DNA of 39,899 nucleotides from an uncultured Desulfobacteraceae bacterium (GTDB taxonomy: Bacteria > Desulfobacterota > Desulfobacteria > Desulfobacterales > Desulfobacteraceae): NCBI GenBank assembly GCA_913041495.1, contig CAJWHT010000031.1, positions 1 through 39,899 on the forward strand, given 5' to 3'. Every line of letters starts with the position of its first letter. Position 1 is the first letter of the stretch. Of this stretch, positions 1 to 7,437 are shown one piece after another. Under the pieces are notes generated by a model. The model made no database searches and was not told where the DNA came from. It worked only from the letters and a program-made list of their open reading frames with translations. The position numbers and the translations under genes were made by a program.

Positions 1-1160
1 TTGAGCGTATCTATGAATCTTAGGGCGTCGGTGTGGCGGATATTTTCCACTGGGCAGTCCGGGCCGCAGTTTTTGAAGTAGGACGGCTGGGTTCCCATGA
101 CGTCCAGCCATTGTTGCTGCGTGACTTCCGTGGTTTGAAGATAATAGTCCTGGGTCAGTGTTACCTCATGGAGGATTTCGTTGGAATCCCGTCCGATCTC
201 CGTTTCAGGGCTCCCCATCATGAAGGTGCCGGCCGGCACCCGGATGAATTTCATTCCAAAGGAATTCACATATTCATTGGGCTGCCTGGGGGGGGCATAG
301 GCGCTCCCCATGGCCATGCCGCGGTTGTCCAACTTGTTTTGGTCCATTGGAATGGAGGGACCCAGATCCATCATGGGCGGCATTGATGCAGTCCGGTTCC
401 GGGATTCGCCGAAAAGGGCCATGATTCTGACAAACCGGTACCGTTTATTGATATCTTCAGCAGCGTCTTTGGGGCTGTATGCTTCTCCGGTGCCGTATAC
501 CTTGTGGTAGGAATGGGGGACATTAACCAGGTACTGGTCAATGATGGGAACCGGTGCATTGGCCCGCTGCCTGGACAAAATCTGGTTGTGGTTTGCTTCG
601 CCCGTGGCAGAGGCACTTCCGATGATGACAAACACCAGTTCCCGTTCCCGGTTATTGCGTTCCAAGGAGTCCAGGTAGCGGATCAGTCGGTTGTGCTGCA
701 GGGAGTTTTCCTGGATCTGCGCTGAATTATGGGGGAAAAAGATGGTGATATCTCCGGTACCCTGGTCTTCAGCGATCCGGCGCAGGGCCTGGTAGCTGTC
801 CTTGGAGACCTCAAGGTTGTTGCTGTATGAGCGGATCAATTCCTGGGAGCGCTGATGGTCGTTGTTCATGGCGGCAACGCTTAAAGCCTCTTTGTCCATG
901 ACTGCCTGATTATAAGAGGTGGCGAACCGGGCGGCGGTCCGGGAAACAGGGTCCTGTTCTGCCACTGCCTGGGCCGGGTTGGCTTGGGCCTGATTATACT
1001 GGGCCGGGTTATGCTGGGATTGAACCGGCTGGGCAGCGGGGGCTGTTTGCTGGGGGGCCTGCGGCGCCTGCCGGGACTGGCCACTGGTTGAACATCCTGA
1101 GGTCAAAAGAGAAATCATGCAGATGATGCATGCGGTTATCCGGACAGGCGTAGCTCTCAT
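1..1160 (-). CDS. Lipoprotein with OmpA-like region and FGE-sulfatase (SUMF1) domain, 3' end outside window
   Basis: Reading the minus strand from ATG at 1160 gives an open frame of 386 codons that runs off the window. The start has a good Shine-Dalgarno (AAGGAGA, 7 bases before ATG). Residues 1-23 form a lipoprotein signal ending in LTSGC (lipid Cys23). Residues about 28-70 are a Gln/Pro/Ala-rich linker with repeated NPAQ/NQAQ units. Residues about 140-255 resemble a degenerate OmpA/MotB peptidoglycan-binding domain (ITIFFPHNSAQI, then NQILSRQRA). From about residue 297 the sequence matches the start of a formylglycine-generating-enzyme-like domain (NSFGMKFIRVPAGTFMMGS, TTEVTQQQW, CPVENI). 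Such domains are common in secreted or periplasmic proteins and often are not true sulfatase activators. The active-site part lies outside the window, so activity cannot be judged. Probably anchored to a membrane facing the periplasm. The fusion is unusual. Confidence 0.8.
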   Translation of the reverse strand, partial: MRATPVRITACIICMISLLTSGCSTSGQSRQAPQAPQQTAPAAQPVQSQHNPAQYNQAQANPAQAVAEQDPVSRTAARFATSYNQAVMDKEALSVAAMNNDHQRSQELIRSYSNNLEVSKDSYQALRRIAEDQGTGDITIFFPHNSAQIQENSLQHNRLIRYLDSLERNNRERELVFVIIGSASATGEANHNQILSRQRANAPVPIIDQYLVNVPHSYHKVYGTGEAYSPKDAAEDINKRYRFVRIMALFGESRNRTASMPPMMDLGPSIPMDQNKLDNRGMAMGSAYAPPRQPNEYVNSFGMKFIRVPAGTFMMGSPETEIGRDSNEILHEVTLTQDYYLQTTEVTQQQWLDVMGTQPSYFKNCGPDCPVENIRHTDALRFIDTL

Positions 1161-1336
1161 TAAACGTCTCCTTCATCTCACGGAAATTCGGCGGTGTTGG
1201 GGCACCGGGGCTCGGGTTTTCTATTTCTTACGTTATTTTGTGTGAAAAAACAAGAAAAGCCTGGCCAGAACGCCTTTGCTGCTCTCAGGCAAACGCAGTG
1301 AACGATGTGGATAGGTGTTTTTTATCGTTTGGAGGC

Positions 1337-1362
1337 CGAAAGGGGAGAATAGATCCCTTTCG
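1337..1362 (-). other. Perfect 8-bp stem-loop just downstream of the acyltransferase gene
   Basis: CGAAAGGG and CCCTTTCG flank a 10-base loop, a few bases past the stop codon at 1366. There is no clean U-tract after it on the minus strand, so it would be at best a weak terminator or an mRNA 3'-end stabiliser. Confidence 0.3.
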
Positions 1363-1365
1363 ATA

Positions 1366-1956
1366 CTAATATTTGCCGCATTTGTCCGCGTAAAATGCCT
1401 TCATGCTGTCAAGATCCGCTTCAAGGTCCCCGGTGGGATGAAAAACCGGGCCCACCCCTCCGATTTTGTTACGATAGTCCACAAAGCCCAACACCAGAGG
1501 GACTTTGGCCTGGTCCGCAATTCTGTAAAATCCGGATTTCCAGGTTTTTGTCTTGCTCCGGGTGCCTGACGGGGCGATGGTGACGATCATCTGGTCGGCG
1601 GAACGGAATGTATCTGCCATGATTTGCACAGTATTTCCCTTGCGGGTACGGTCAATGGGGATCCCCCCCAGGCGTTTGAGCATCCCCTTGAACGGCGGGA
1701 TGAACATGGTGTGTTTGCCCATCCAGTGCACGGGGATCTGGAATTTGAAGATGATCAGAAGAAAAATTACAAAGTCCCAGTTGGTGGTATGGGGGGCTGC
1801 CACCAGGACAAATTTTTTCAGGTCCGGCATTTCCCCTTTGGTCTTCCACCCCAGAAGAAATAGTCCGATTCTGGCAATCATATAAAATACAGGTTTTAGT
1901 ATCGGGTTACTTAAAAGGCTGGGTTTCAAATTCAAGGTCTTAACTCCCCCGTGCAA
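1366..1956 (-). CDS. PlsC-like glycerolipid acyltransferase family protein
   Basis: A 196-residue protein of the 1-acyl-glycerol-3-phosphate acyltransferase superfamily, which moves acyl chains to lysophospholipids or other lipid acceptors at the inner membrane. The HX4D catalytic motif is visible as HTTNWD, followed by MGKHTMF, GGIPIDR and a variant of the FPEGTRS block (APSGTRSKTKTWKSGF). The N-terminal third is hydrophobic (FYMIARIGLFLLGW, FVIFLLIIF). The protein is short, like the small acyltransferase subgroup found beside unrelated genes in Gram-negatives. Start choice is uncertain. The ATG at 1956 has no Shine-Dalgarno, whereas a TTG seven codons later (1935) is preceded by GGGGGAG at good spacing. 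The acceptor lipid cannot be told from the sequence. Confidence 0.8.
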   Translation of the reverse strand: MHGGVKTLNLKPSLLSNPILKPVFYMIARIGLFLLGWKTKGEMPDLKKFVLVAAPHTTNWDFVIFLLIIFKFQIPVHWMGKHTMFIPPFKGMLKRLGGIPIDRTRKGNTVQIMADTFRSADQMIVTIAPSGTRSKTKTWKSGFYRIADQAKVPLVLGFVDYRNKIGGVGPVFHPTGDLEADLDSMKAFYADKCGKY

Positions 1957-2221
1957 ATGGCAAAAATAAACAAATAAATATATCCTGCAATTGGGCGTTT
2001 TTCCAAACGGAGCGAACGGCTTTTACAAAAAAAATACAAAGGCGCGAATGGCACGAATGGCAGGAATACCGTATGCTTTCCCGGAAATGCAGTTGCGTAT
2101 AATAAGGCGGAACCCATGATGCAGAATATATTATAAATCAAAACGGGAAAATCGTTTTGTATATTTAGAAAATCTGGTATTTTGTCCGAACAAAAATAAG
2201 ACAACCGACCGGAGGCGGACC
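1957..2221. promoter_or_regulatory. Divergent AT-rich intergenic region between acyltransferase and Lrp-type regulator
   Basis: No convincing gene lies here. On the plus strand a perfect TATAAT occurs at 2098-2103 but without a clear -35 box. Closer to the regulator gene, AAAACG and CGTTTT form a short dyad around 2142-2160 in an AT-rich stretch, which would suit binding of an Lrp-type protein to its own promoter. Both assignments are tentative. Confidence 0.25.
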
Positions 2222-2707
2222 ATGGGGCTGGACAGGATTGACAAGAAAATTTTGAATACCCTTCAGGAAAACGGGAAAATTACGAATTCCAAATTATCTC
2301 AAATTGTGGGTATTTCCGCCCCGGCCACCCTGGAGCGGGTAAAGCGGTTGGAGCAATCCGGTGTGATTTCCCATTTTACTGCGGTGGTGGATCCTGAAAG
2401 AATCGGTTTTTCCATCATGGCCATCGTCTCCATCTCTCTGAGCCTGAGCAAGCTTTCATCCCTGGACAAAATCAAGGAGCGGTTTGCGAAATTGGAAGAG
2501 GTGATTGAATGCTACCAGATTGCAGGGGCCAACGACTTTATCCTTAAGGTCTTTGCAAAGGACATCAAGGCCTACGGGGAATTCATGAACCGGAAACTGA
2601 CCCAGATCGAAGGCATCCAGAGCATCCAGTCTTCTTTCATCATTGATAACATCAAGAATAAAAAGATGCTGAAACTGGATCTGGAAACGGAGTACGAGCG
2701 GGCCTGA
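2222..2707 (+). CDS. Lrp/AsnC family transcriptional regulator
   Basis: A 161-residue regulator. The N-terminal winged-helix HTH (residues about 1-60: DRIDKKILNTLQENGK, then SKLSQIVGISAPATLERVKRLE) is typical of Lrp/AsnC proteins. The C-terminal alpha-beta RAM domain (residues about 70-150) usually binds amino acids and drives dodecamer or octamer assembly. The start is fixed by GGAGG seven bases before ATG. The gene converges on the transporter operon: its stop lies 40 bases from the stop of the PaaK-like gene. Lrp-type proteins often control amino acid transport, so the adjacent liv-type operon and its own promoter are plausible targets. That is inference from position only. Confidence 0.9.
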   Translation: MGLDRIDKKILNTLQENGKITNSKLSQIVGISAPATLERVKRLEQSGVISHFTAVVDPERIGFSIMAIVSISLSLSKLSSLDKIKERFAKLEEVIECYQIAGANDFILKVFAKDIKAYGEFMNRKLTQIEGIQSIQSSFIIDNIKNKKMLKLDLETEYERA

Positions 2708-2746
2708 TCCGGGGACAAAGCCTAACTCAAGCCCTCATTCAATAAT

Positions 2747-3991
2747 TCAGTTTCTTTTTTGCATCAGCCGTATTGTGACGGGAACCCCTAAGTTTTCCGT
2801 CAGGGACCGTTCCGTTGTAAACATCAGCTGCTCCAGGTTTTTAATCTCATCGGAGAACAGGGCGTCATCCAGAACCAGTGAAATTCCCAGTGCCTCTGTG
2901 CCGTTCAGCCGGATTCTTTCCATATCGCAGTCCGGGTCAGAAATCCCCAGTGCCTGCTTGAGATACACAGCGGTCTGCTCCTGGGAGACTTTAATTCCTG
3001 AAATAATCATATAATCATCCGCCCGTTCCGTCAGCCATTCCATGCGTATGAATGGGGAGCCGCAACCGCAGGGCTCGGTGATGAGCCTGGCCATGTCGCC
3101 GGTGCGAAACCGCACCAGAGGGAGGGCCCGTGCGGACAAGGTCGTCAGCACCAGTTCCCCTGCGGTGCCTGCCGGCAGGGTCTGGCCCGTAGCCGGATCG
3201 ATGATTTCAGGCAGGATGTGGTCGTCACAGATATGCAGCCCGCAGTGGTCGCCGCATTCGTGGGCAATGGCCGGACCGGGAATTTCACTGAGCCCGTAGT
3301 GCTGCCAGATATCCGCATGGAGGCGTGCCTCAAGGTCCTTTACAATGTCTTTTGTTACGGGTTCTCCCACCAGGATGATCCGTTTCAGGTTCAGTTCATT
3401 GGGATGGCGCTCCCGTTCGAACATATGATCTGTAAGCTGTTCGGCAAAGGCCAGGGTGGTCACCAGAGTGGTGGTCTTGTAGTCCCGCAGCACCATCAGG
3501 GTTTTGGAAAGGGACAGCATGCTGTTTGGAATAACGCTTGCCCCCAGAAGTTCCCCGCCGTCCTTATAATCCCTGCCCCAGTTGGCCAGGCCCGCGGGCA
3601 GGTGAATCTGGAGGATGTCCATATCCGTTACCCCGCAGGCGTTAAGGCTTCGGGCCACAAGTTTTTTCCATATCAGCAGATCTGCCTGGGTGTAGCCGCT
3701 GATGGAGGGGCGGTCCCCCGTGCCGGGGGCCGTGTGAATCCGGACGATATCCCTCAAAGGAACGGCAAACAGACCGTAGGGATAGTGCAGCCCTAAATCA
3801 GCCCGTTTCATGAACGGCAGTTTTTCAATGTCTTCAAGGGCGCCTATTGCCTGGGGGGTAAGGTTGTGTGATTCAAACCGTTTCCGGTGGAAGGGCACGT
3901 TTTTGTAGGCCCGGTTCAATGTGCTCTGGAGCCTTTCCAGTTTCAGTTGTTCTTTGTCCGCCGTATCCATTGGGTTGGTTCCGTTCGGCAT
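2747..3991 (-). CDS. Divergent PaaK-like (phenylacetate-CoA ligase family) protein, probably adenylation-impaired
   Basis: A 414-residue protein of the AMP-forming acyl-CoA synthetase family, closest by eye to phenylacetate-CoA ligases. It aligns well with the intact PaaK at 20123-21427: [11 protein letters not shown]-like N-terminus, YGLSE in the adenylate-binding region, and the CGCG/CTCG turn. Key sites differ. The phosphate-binding loop SSGTTGKPT of the paralogue is APGTGDRPS here. The IIRG turn is IISG. The chain ends before the C-terminal SQGK block that carries the catalytic lysine. It may therefore bind a substrate or partner without activating it, or use other chemistry. It is the last gene of the transporter operon. 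Its ATG overlaps the livF stop (TGATG) and has GGGAGGGG upstream, so it is translationally coupled to the transporter. Confidence 0.8.
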   Translation of the reverse strand: MPNGTNPMDTADKEQLKLERLQSTLNRAYKNVPFHRKRFESHNLTPQAIGALEDIEKLPFMKRADLGLHYPYGLFAVPLRDIVRIHTAPGTGDRPSISGYTQADLLIWKKLVARSLNACGVTDMDILQIHLPAGLANWGRDYKDGGELLGASVIPNSMLSLSKTLMVLRDYKTTTLVTTLAFAEQLTDHMFERERHPNELNLKRIILVGEPVTKDIVKDLEARLHADIWQHYGLSEIPGPAIAHECGDHCGLHICDDHILPEIIDPATGQTLPAGTAGELVLTTLSARALPLVRFRTGDMARLITEPCGCGSPFIRMEWLTERADDYMIISGIKVSQEQTAVYLKQALGISDPDCDMERIRLNGTEALGISLVLDDALFSDEIKNLEQLMFTTERSLTENLGVPVTIRLMQKRN

Positions 3992-4737
3992 CAGTTTCCC
4001 CTCCCGTCGTAAAAATCTCCGTAATCCTGCCCCAGATAAGCCCGTTTGACGTCATCGTCCACCAGCAGCTCGTCCGCACTGCCCTGGAGCACCATTTTCC
4101 CTGTTTCCAGCACATATCCGCGGTCAGCGATCTTCAGGGCCGCCCTGGCATTTTGCTCCACAAGAAGGATGGTTACCCCCTGGTTCCTCAACGTTTCAAT
4201 GGTCTCAAATATCATATCCACGATTTTGGGTGCCAGTCCCATGGAGGGTTCGTCTAGAACCAGTAAGCGGGGCCTTGCCATAAGGGCCCGGGCAATGGCC
4301 AGCATCTGCTGTTCCCCGCCGGACAGGGTGCCGGCAAGCTGGTCGGCACGCTCCCTGAGAATCGGGAACATTGAAAGGACCATCTTAAAATCTTTTTCCA
4401 CCTCGGCCTTCATCCGTTTGCGGTACATGGTGTAAGCGCCCATCTTTAGGTTGTCCATGACGCTCAAGGGAGAAAATATCTGCCTTCCCTCCGGCACCAT
4501 GCTGATACCGGCACGTACAATGGACGGCGGGGACATGCCCCGCAGGGAATTATCCTCAAACGAGATTTCCCCGGACCAGGTTTTCATCAGGCCGCAGACG
4601 GCCAGCAGCAACGAGCTTTTGCCCGCACCATTGGCCCCGATAATGGAGATCAGTTCTCCTTTCTTAACGGAGAGGCTGACCCCGTGGACCGCCGTGATGC
4701 TGCCGTAACTGCACTTCAGGTTCTTAATTCTCAGCAT
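3991..4737 (-). CDS. livF: Branched-chain/aromatic amino acid ABC transporter ATPase LivF
   Basis: A 248-residue ABC ATPase of the hydrophobic amino acid uptake family (HAAT). Visible motifs are Walker A GANGAGKS, Q-loop region PEGRQIF, signature LSGGEQQ, Walker B LLVLDEP and the H-loop replaced by LVEQN, as is usual in LivF. It pairs with LivG to power LivHM at the cytoplasmic face. The ATG at 4737 has AAAGGA seven bases upstream. That Shine-Dalgarno lies inside a small upstream reading frame that begins with a near copy of the livF start. The end overlaps the PaaK-like gene. The leader of this operon suggests the substrate may be aromatic rather than Leu/Ile/Val. The sequence alone does not settle it. 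Confidence 0.93.
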   Translation of the reverse strand: MLRIKNLKCSYGSITAVHGVSLSVKKGELISIIGANGAGKSSLLLAVCGLMKTWSGEISFEDNSLRGMSPPSIVRAGISMVPEGRQIFSPLSVMDNLKMGAYTMYRKRMKAEVEKDFKMVLSMFPILRERADQLAGTLSGGEQQMLAIARALMARPRLLVLDEPSMGLAPKIVDMIFETIETLRNQGVTILLVEQNARAALKIADRGYVLETGKMVLQGSADELLVDDDVKRAYLGQDYGDFYDGRGN

Positions 4738-4795
4738 CGTTGGTCCTTTGAAATAGGCTGCGGTAACTGTGCTCCAGGTTTTTGATTCTCAGCAT
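4699..4795 (-). repeat. Partial tandem copy of the livF 5' end, forming a 23-codon overlapping reading frame
   Basis: Minus-strand bases 4795-4757 match 4737-4699 (the first 13 codons of livF) at 33 of 39 positions. Two of the changes are synonymous (ATC/ATT, AAA/AAG), and both copies read MLRIKNL. The upstream copy starts six bases after the livG stop with GGGGGGA before it. It runs 23 codons and stops at 4724, inside livF in another frame. It looks like the relic of a second livF start, perhaps left by recombination between paralogous transporter operons. It may now couple livG translation to livF. Confidence 0.75.
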
Positions 4796-4798
4796 CTT

Positions 4799-5590
4799 TT
4801 ATCCCCCCAGGTAGGCCGCCATGACCGCTTCATCGTTCTGTATCTCCCTCGGGGTGCCCTGGGCAAGCTTTCTGCCCTGGTCCAGCACGATGACTTTATC
4901 CGATATGCCCATGGCCAGGCTCATGTCATGTTCCACCAGCATCATCGTCACCCCCCTGTCCTTAACGGCCCGGATCAGTTGCCCCAGGTTTTCCGTTTCA
5001 ACGGCATTCAGTCCGGCGGCAGGTTCGTCCAGAAGGAGCAAGAGCGGATCTGATGCCAGGGCCCTGGCGATTTCCGCGGTCTTCTGCCGTCCCACGGGCA
5101 GGTCCCCCGCAGGTTTATGGGCGTCGTCAATGAGCCCGGTGAACTCAAGCAGGGATTCGGCCTTTTCCACGGCGGCCTTTTCCTCCCGGTTTACCCAGGG
5201 AAAGCGGGTGACGGCGCCCCAGAATCCGCAGCGGGTGCGTACATGCATACCCACAAGCACGTTTTCAAGCAGTGTCATGGAACCGAACAGTTCTACATGC
5301 TGGAAGGTCCTGGCAATGCCGGCCTTTACCAGCTGGTGAACCGCCATTTTCCGGGTGTTCCGCCCGTTGAAAATCACCTGTCCGTTGTCCGGGGCATAGA
5401 TGCCCGTGATCATGTTGAACAAGGTGGTCTTCCCGGCACCGTTGGGACCGATGAGGCCGCAGACAATACCGGGTTCGATGGAAAAGGAAATGTTGTCCTG
5501 TGCCTTTACCCCGCCGAAGAGTTTGGTCAGCCCCTGGACGTCCAGTATCGGCTGCTGTGACTGGGCCTGTCGAAGATCCTGATTTGTCAT
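4799..5590 (-). CDS. livG: Branched-chain/aromatic amino acid ABC transporter ATPase LivG
   Basis: A 263-residue ABC ATPase of the HAAT family. It shows Walker A GPNGAGKT (about residues 46-53), a LivG-type signature LPVGRQKTAEIARAL in place of LSGGQ, Walker B LLLLDEP followed by AAGLN, and the H-loop LVEHDM. LivG also has the characteristic C-terminal block ending in VMAAYLGG. It forms the ATPase pair with LivF. The ATG at 5590 overlaps the last codons of livM, which is the usual tight packing in these operons. The first 15 residues (TNQDLRQAQSQQP) are a polar extension before the conserved ILDVQGLTK. Confidence 0.94.
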   Translation of the reverse strand: MTNQDLRQAQSQQPILDVQGLTKLFGGVKAQDNISFSIEPGIVCGLIGPNGAGKTTLFNMITGIYAPDNGQVIFNGRNTRKMAVHQLVKAGIARTFQHVELFGSMTLLENVLVGMHVRTRCGFWGAVTRFPWVNREEKAAVEKAESLLEFTGLIDDAHKPAGDLPVGRQKTAEIARALASDPLLLLLDEPAAGLNAVETENLGQLIRAVKDRGVTMMLVEHDMSLAMGISDKVIVLDQGRKLAQGTPREIQNDEAVMAAYLGG

Positions 5591-6552
5591 TGTCTCTTTT
5601 TCCTTGAGGCATGGTAGATATCCAGAAATCCGCGGGTGAGTCCCTGGGGCATAAAGATCATCACCAGCATCAGAACCAGGCCGAAGACGATCATTTCATA
5701 TTCGGCAAATCCGTGCAGGACCTCGGGCAGCAATGTTAAAAGGCCTGCGCCCAGCAGGGCCCCCCAGATGCTTGCCATACCACCGATCACTACCATGGTG
5801 ACCATCTTTACGGAGACCATGAATCCGAAGGACTCTGGACTGATAAACAGGACAAAGTGGGCGTACAGAAAACCGGCAACGGCCCCCAGTGCCGCCGCAA
5901 ACATGAAGACTTTCAACTTGAGGTAATGGGTGTTCACCCCCACGGCCAGGGCGGCGTTTTCCCCGTCGTGTATGGCACGCAGCGCCCGTCCCATCCGTGA
6001 CCTAAGGATTCTGCGGCAAATGAGGATGGCCGCAAGTACCACGGCCCACACCAGAAAGAAGTAGGATTTTCCGGACATGAATACCATGGGGCCTGCCTCA
6101 AGCACCGGGATGCCCACAAATCCTGATGCACCGCCTGTCACACTGCTCCACTCCCGGAACAGGATATTGACGATCATACCGAACCCCAGGGTACCCATAC
6201 CCAGGTAATACCCGGAGAGGCGGAGCGTGGGCAGCCCCACGATAAAGGCCACCAGAACGGCACCCCCAACGGCGCAGATCAGGGCCAGCCATGGGGAAAG
6301 GGCATAGGTGCCGGATAAAATCGCCGTGGCATAGGCTCCGATACCGTAAAAGGCGGCATGTCCCAGGGATACCTGGCCGGCATATCCCATCAGCATGTTC
6401 AGTCCCAGGGCCAGCAGGGTGTTGATGCCGATAAAGGTCATTATTTGGAGATAATAGGTGTTTTCCGTGACCAAACCCAGAAGGATGACGGCCGCAAGGA
6501 ATATGCTGTTTTCGATACGTGCTCTGGAACGTGCGCTTAATTTGTCACTCAT
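5587..6552 (-). CDS. livM: Branched-chain/aromatic amino acid ABC transporter permease LivM
   Basis: A 321-residue inner-membrane permease of the HAAT family with about eight to ten hydrophobic segments. Family landmarks are LNMLMGYAGQVSLGHAAFYGIGAY near residues 50-75, the SGYYLGMGTLGFG block, and VKMVTMVVIGGMASIWGALLGA near the C-terminus, which contains the coupling-helix EAA-like loop. It pairs with LivH to form the channel. One base separates its start from the livH stop. The C-terminus (HASRKKRQ) is basic and cytoplasmic. Confidence 0.94.
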   Translation of the reverse strand: MSDKLSARSRARIENSIFLAAVILLGLVTENTYYLQIMTFIGINTLLALGLNMLMGYAGQVSLGHAAFYGIGAYATAILSGTYALSPWLALICAVGGAVLVAFIVGLPTLRLSGYYLGMGTLGFGMIVNILFREWSSVTGGASGFVGIPVLEAGPMVFMSGKSYFFLVWAVVLAAILICRRILRSRMGRALRAIHDGENAALAVGVNTHYLKLKVFMFAAALGAVAGFLYAHFVLFISPESFGFMVSVKMVTMVVIGGMASIWGALLGAGLLTLLPEVLHGFAEYEMIVFGLVLMLVMIFMPQGLTRGFLDIYHASRKKRQ

Positions 6553-6553
6553 G

Positions 6554-7429
6554 CTAAAACCGCTTTGCCTCTTTGGCTGCGAAGAGTCCGCCAGGGCGGA
6601 TGTAGAGGATCAGGAGAAGGAGAATAAAGGCAATGGCATCTTTCAGACCCGAAGAGATCAGGCCGGCGCCCAAAGATTCCAACACCCCCAGCAGGATACC
6701 GCCGGCAAAGGCCCCCCACAGGCTGCCCAGCCCCCCGATCATGGCGGCGCAGAAGCCCTTGAGGCCCAGAATGGTGCCCATATCGTAGGAACTCATGGTG
6801 ATGGGGGCAATGAAGATCCCGGCGATGGCCCCGCATCCCGTGCTGATGGCAAAGGCCAGCACGGCCATCCGTTCGGAGGGAATGCCGGATAGCCAGGCCG
6901 CCTTCTGGTTGACGGCGCAGGCCACCATGGCTTTCCCGGTCAACGTTTTTTTCAGAAAAAAATGAATTCCCCCGGCAAGACCGATGGCTCCCAGTACAAT
7001 CCAGATGCTCTGTGGCAGCAGTGCCGCCCCGAGAATCTCGATGGACTCGTGACTGGAGAAGGAGGGGACGCTGAACGGGTCCTTGCCCCAGGCGAGCATG
7101 CCGGTGCCCCGCAAAAAGATCGAGGCCCCGACGGTAATGATCACCAGCACGATGGGGTTTGACGCTTTTGCCGTGCGTATAGCGAACCGCTCGAACAGCA
7201 GTCCCAGGGTGCAGCCCAGCGCCATGGCGGCCAGTATGGCCAGGGGCAGGGGCCAGGCCAGATGTACCCAGAAGGTCACCATGGCCATGGCCCCCACCAT
7301 GACAAACTCACCGTGGGCAAAGTTGATGAGTTCCGTGGAGCTGTACAGCATGGACAGCCCCACGGCAATCACCGCATAAATGGCACCGGTGGTTATTCCT
7401 GAAAAGAGGTATTGGATGATTTCCTGCAT
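6554..7429 (-). CDS. livH: Branched-chain/aromatic amino acid ABC transporter permease LivH
   Basis: A 291-residue polytopic inner-membrane permease of the HAAT family. It opens with the typical IIQYLFSGITTGAIYAVIAVGLSMLYSSTELINFAHGEFVMVGA and contains the LKGFCAAMIGGLGSLWGAFAGG coupling loop near residue 220-240. It dimerises with LivM. Its start lies eight bases after the livK stop. Length and membrane pattern are normal for the family, and nothing is missing. Confidence 0.94.
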   Translation of the reverse strand: MQEIIQYLFSGITTGAIYAVIAVGLSMLYSSTELINFAHGEFVMVGAMAMVTFWVHLAWPLPLAILAAMALGCTLGLLFERFAIRTAKASNPIVLVIITVGASIFLRGTGMLAWGKDPFSVPSFSSHESIEILGAALLPQSIWIVLGAIGLAGGIHFFLKKTLTGKAMVACAVNQKAAWLSGIPSERMAVLAFAISTGCGAIAGIFIAPITMSSYDMGTILGLKGFCAAMIGGLGSLWGAFAGGILLGVLESLGAGLISSGLKDAIAFILLLLILYIRPGGLFAAKEAKRF

Positions 7430-7437
7430 TCACTTCC

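Noticed and set aside
23-1160. Small plus-strand frames near the window start
   Set aside because: They lie antisense to the partial lipoprotein, which has a signal peptide, a ribosome site and two recognisable domains.
1932-2204. 90-codon minus-strand frame upstream of the acyltransferase
   Set aside because: Low-complexity, AT-rich translation with no ribosome site or family resemblance, lying over the divergent promoter region.
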